Source: Nitratiruptor sp. SB155-2
GTDB taxonomy: Bacteria; Campylobacterota; Campylobacteria; Campylobacterales; Nitratiruptoraceae
Reading direction: 5' to 3'
Length of the DNA: 64,000 nucleotides
Assembly: GCF_000010325.1 (NCBI RefSeq)
Contig: NC_009662.1
Span: 62,001-126,000 of the forward strand
A program made the translations under genes and the position numbers. Under the pieces are notes generated by a model. The model was not told the DNA's origin and ran no database searches. It saw only the letters and a program-made list of their open reading frames with translations. This document shows, piece after piece, positions 62,502 to 64,000 of the stretch (positions within the stretch are counted from its first letter, which is position 1; each line of letters opens with the position of its first letter).

Positions 62502-62536
62502 ACACAGAAAATGCACAAATCTGTGTTATAGTGCAT
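62502..62536 (+). promoter_or_regulatory. Interleaved inverted repeats at the DUF302 promoter
   Basis: ACACAGA (62502-62508) and TCTGTGT (62520-62526) form one palindrome, and ATGCAC (62511-62516) with GTGCAT (62531-62536) a second interleaved one. A -10 box TATAGT lies at 62527-62532. Together they look like an operator over a promoter, 23 bases before the DUF302 ATG. Confidence 0.5.
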
Positions 62537-62558
62537 CTAATCAATACAAAGGATCCCT

Positions 62559-62939
62559 ATGATTTATAAAACAACGACAAAAACGCTGATAGATAAGGTA
62601 AAAGAAGAGTTGCCAGACAAAGCAAAAACATTTGGATTTGGTATATTGGGTTCGTATGATTTTCAGCAAATATTGAAAAAGAAAGGGTATGACCTAAAAA
62701 CCCAAATTACAGTCTACGAGCTATGTAATCCCCCAGCAGCGTTTCAAGCTTTAACGACTATAAATGAAATATCGGTCTTTTTGCCATGCAGACTCTCTAT
62801 CTATAAAGAGAATGAAGAGACTGTTTTGGCAACGATAGGAATAGAAAATATACTCGAAGCAGTTCAAGCGGATGAAGTATTGAAAAAGCATATGAATGAA
62901 ATTTTTAGCAATTTGCGTAGTTTGATGAGCAGCTTCTAG
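62559..62939 (+). CDS. DUF302 domain protein
   Basis: A 126-residue cytoplasmic protein of the DUF302 family: TFGFGILGSYDFQQILKKKG, then YELCNPPAAFQAL and LPCRLSIYKE. No biochemical function is established; related proteins occur beside sulfur- or metal-related genes. It is alone, with its own promoter. Confidence 0.82.
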   Translation: MIYKTTTKTLIDKVKEELPDKAKTFGFGILGSYDFQQILKKKGYDLKTQITVYELCNPPAAFQALTTINEISVFLPCRLSIYKENEETVLATIGIENILEAVQADEVLKKHMNEIFSNLRSLMSSF

Positions 62940-63080
62940 AGCAAATAGAAGGCATCATTGAAAGGAAAAGACCTTTTATCCAAGTATTGAGAGATATTAT
63001 GTTCGATAGTCTACTTTAAGAGACTTTTGTATATTTTTTTCCTATACTGATTAGAGATAGCTTAATGAAAAAGATGTTAT
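62940..63080. other. Short gap before the terminal sensor gene
   Basis: 141 bases. No gene or strong hairpin seen. Confidence 0.3.
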
Positions 63081-64000
63081 ATGAGCCGAGGTGCTACGCA
63101 ATGGAAAATTTTCTCTCTTCTACTTCTTTTTGCAACAGTTATTCTGCTCCTTTTTATTGTAGTTGAAAATAGATTTCTTACTAAGAGTGTACAAAAGGCT
63201 GCTTTGGAGAATGCGATACAAAAAGCGAAGGAAAGAGAAGAGGTGTTTCGCACATTTCTCAATCAACAAAAAGATCTGTTACAGGCACTCAGACAATCCC
63301 ATACTGTCATACAAACATGCAATCAAAAAAAGATCAGTCCAAAGTTAGAAGATCTATTTATGACAATGATGCGAGCTAATCCGCAAATATCTCGTATACA
63401 GCTGGAAGTTCCAAAGGCCAATTTTGTCATTGGAGTCAAAAGACAAAAAAATCACTATATCAGTTTTAAAAAAGCATACAAAAAGTTTGTATATCCATCG
63501 AATCGATTGCATGACAAAGTGGTGTTTTCTTCTATCTTTTTAAAAAAAGATGAATCAAACACTACCATACCTTTCATTACAGCTTCACTTCCACTCTATG
63601 AGAAGAGTGTGTTAAAGGGGCTATTGAGTATTGATATCTCGATCGACACTTTTTTGCAACGATTGCTTCATATGCCACTATATGACACAGTACTTTTCGA
63701 TAATGAAGGCTATCCGCTTATTCATTACAATCATGATTACGACTGGGCTAGATACAACAATATAGCCTATACGATTTTTACTCAATATCCAGATTTTTAC
63801 AAAAAAATTTTACAAAATAGAATTTATAAAAGCGATTCTTTTGTTACTGCTAGGTTTGACCTTGATCTGAACGACTCTTTATATATGATGTTCAAGCTCA
63901 ATCGGGACTATTTAACACGACAAAAAGAGCAATTTGTAAAACAGATTTTAATTGTATCGGCCCTAGTCTTTTTTTTCACGATTGCGATTGCTTGGCTGCT
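63081..64000 (+). CDS. Membrane sensor protein with periplasmic domain (partial)
   Basis: The frame begins at ATG 63081 and stays open to the right edge (306 codons). An N-terminal helix (WKIFSLLLLFATVILLLFIVV) is followed by a periplasmic region of about 255 residues of dCACHE type (KAKEREEVFRTFLNQ, ISRIQLEVP, GLLSIDISIDTFLQRLL, DTVLFDNEGYPLIHYN) and a second helix (ILIVSALVFFFTIAIAWLL). The output domain lies outside the window; histidine kinase, GGDEF or methyl-acceptor are all possible. Confidence 0.8.
   Translation, partial: MSRGATQWKIFSLLLLFATVILLLFIVVENRFLTKSVQKAALENAIQKAKEREEVFRTFLNQQKDLLQALRQSHTVIQTCNQKKISPKLEDLFMTMMRANPQISRIQLEVPKANFVIGVKRQKNHYISFKKAYKKFVYPSNRLHDKVVFSSIFLKKDESNTTIPFITASLPLYEKSVLKGLLSIDISIDTFLQRLLHMPLYDTVLFDNEGYPLIHYNHDYDWARYNNIAYTIFTQYPDFYKKILQNRIYKSDSFVTARFDLDLNDSLYMMFKLNRDYLTRQKEQFVKQILIVSALVFFFTIAIAWL

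Overview
The window is a gene-dense, AT-rich bacterial chromosome segment with no phage, insertion sequence or CRISPR array. Gene content and protein character suggest a free-living Campylobacterota member, probably an autotrophic or nitrate/sulfur-respiring vent type close to Nitratiruptor, Nautilia or Sulfurimonas. Pointers are KdsD, FeoAB, an NnrS protein, an orphan NosD, a 12-heme cytochrome, a ThrS with a short N-terminus, and many 4-bp ATGA or TGATG gene overlaps. The taxonomic call is inference; no rRNA gene is present.

Layout. 1-2.7 kb: end of kdsD, then rluB, yjbQ and rarA. 2.8-4 kb: a FadL-like outer-membrane protein. 4-5.6 kb (minus): dtd, the laccase-fold gene and a conserved unknown. 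5.6-6.9 kb: a phosphoribosyltransferase and a MarC protein. 7-13.4 kb: a TetR-controlled tripartite RND pump plus a carboxymuconolactone-decarboxylase-like protein. 13.5-25.9 kb: a long one-directional run carrying a CDF metal exporter, a CcdA/DsbD-like membrane protein with a periplasmic thioredoxin, two tandem rhodaneses, a TauE exporter, a ClC channel (frameshifted near its end), a ferredoxin:flavin reductase, a split YraQ-like permease, a K+ channel, a free cyclic-nucleotide-binding domain, a globin-coupled sensor and FeoAB. 25.9-29.8 kb (minus): NosD, DedA, YdcF-type, PurM. 29.9-39.2 kb: housekeeping genes (speE, coaE, dapF, prfA, rpsT, glmM, lspA, tRNA-Val, thrS, infC, rpmI, rplT).

39.3-46 kb (minus) holds an ABC-type tripartite exporter with a heme-binding protein, a TolC-like protein and a two-component system. 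This module is damaged in several places: the kinase, the heme protein and the membrane-fusion protein each carry a one-base deletion, the heme protein also has an in-frame stop, and a decayed uppP start lies beside it. Both of its promoters carry the same palindrome, TTAACG-N3-CGTTAA, at nearly the same distance from the -10 box, which is a strong candidate for the response regulator's operator.

46-54.8 kb: sufE, a GGDEF/EAL protein, a sirtuin, a ferritin-VIT iron exporter, NnrS, rsgA and ilvD. 54.8-55.6 kb: tRNA-Gly, Leu, Cys, Ser, Ser and the SRP RNA, separated by unusually elaborate hairpins. 55.6-64 kb: a Tat-exported phosphoesterase, a hydroxyacid dehydrogenase, a second yjbQ, purT, an unknown, a methyltransferase, the 12-heme membrane-anchored cytochrome, a DUF302 protein and the start of a membrane sensor that runs off the right edge.
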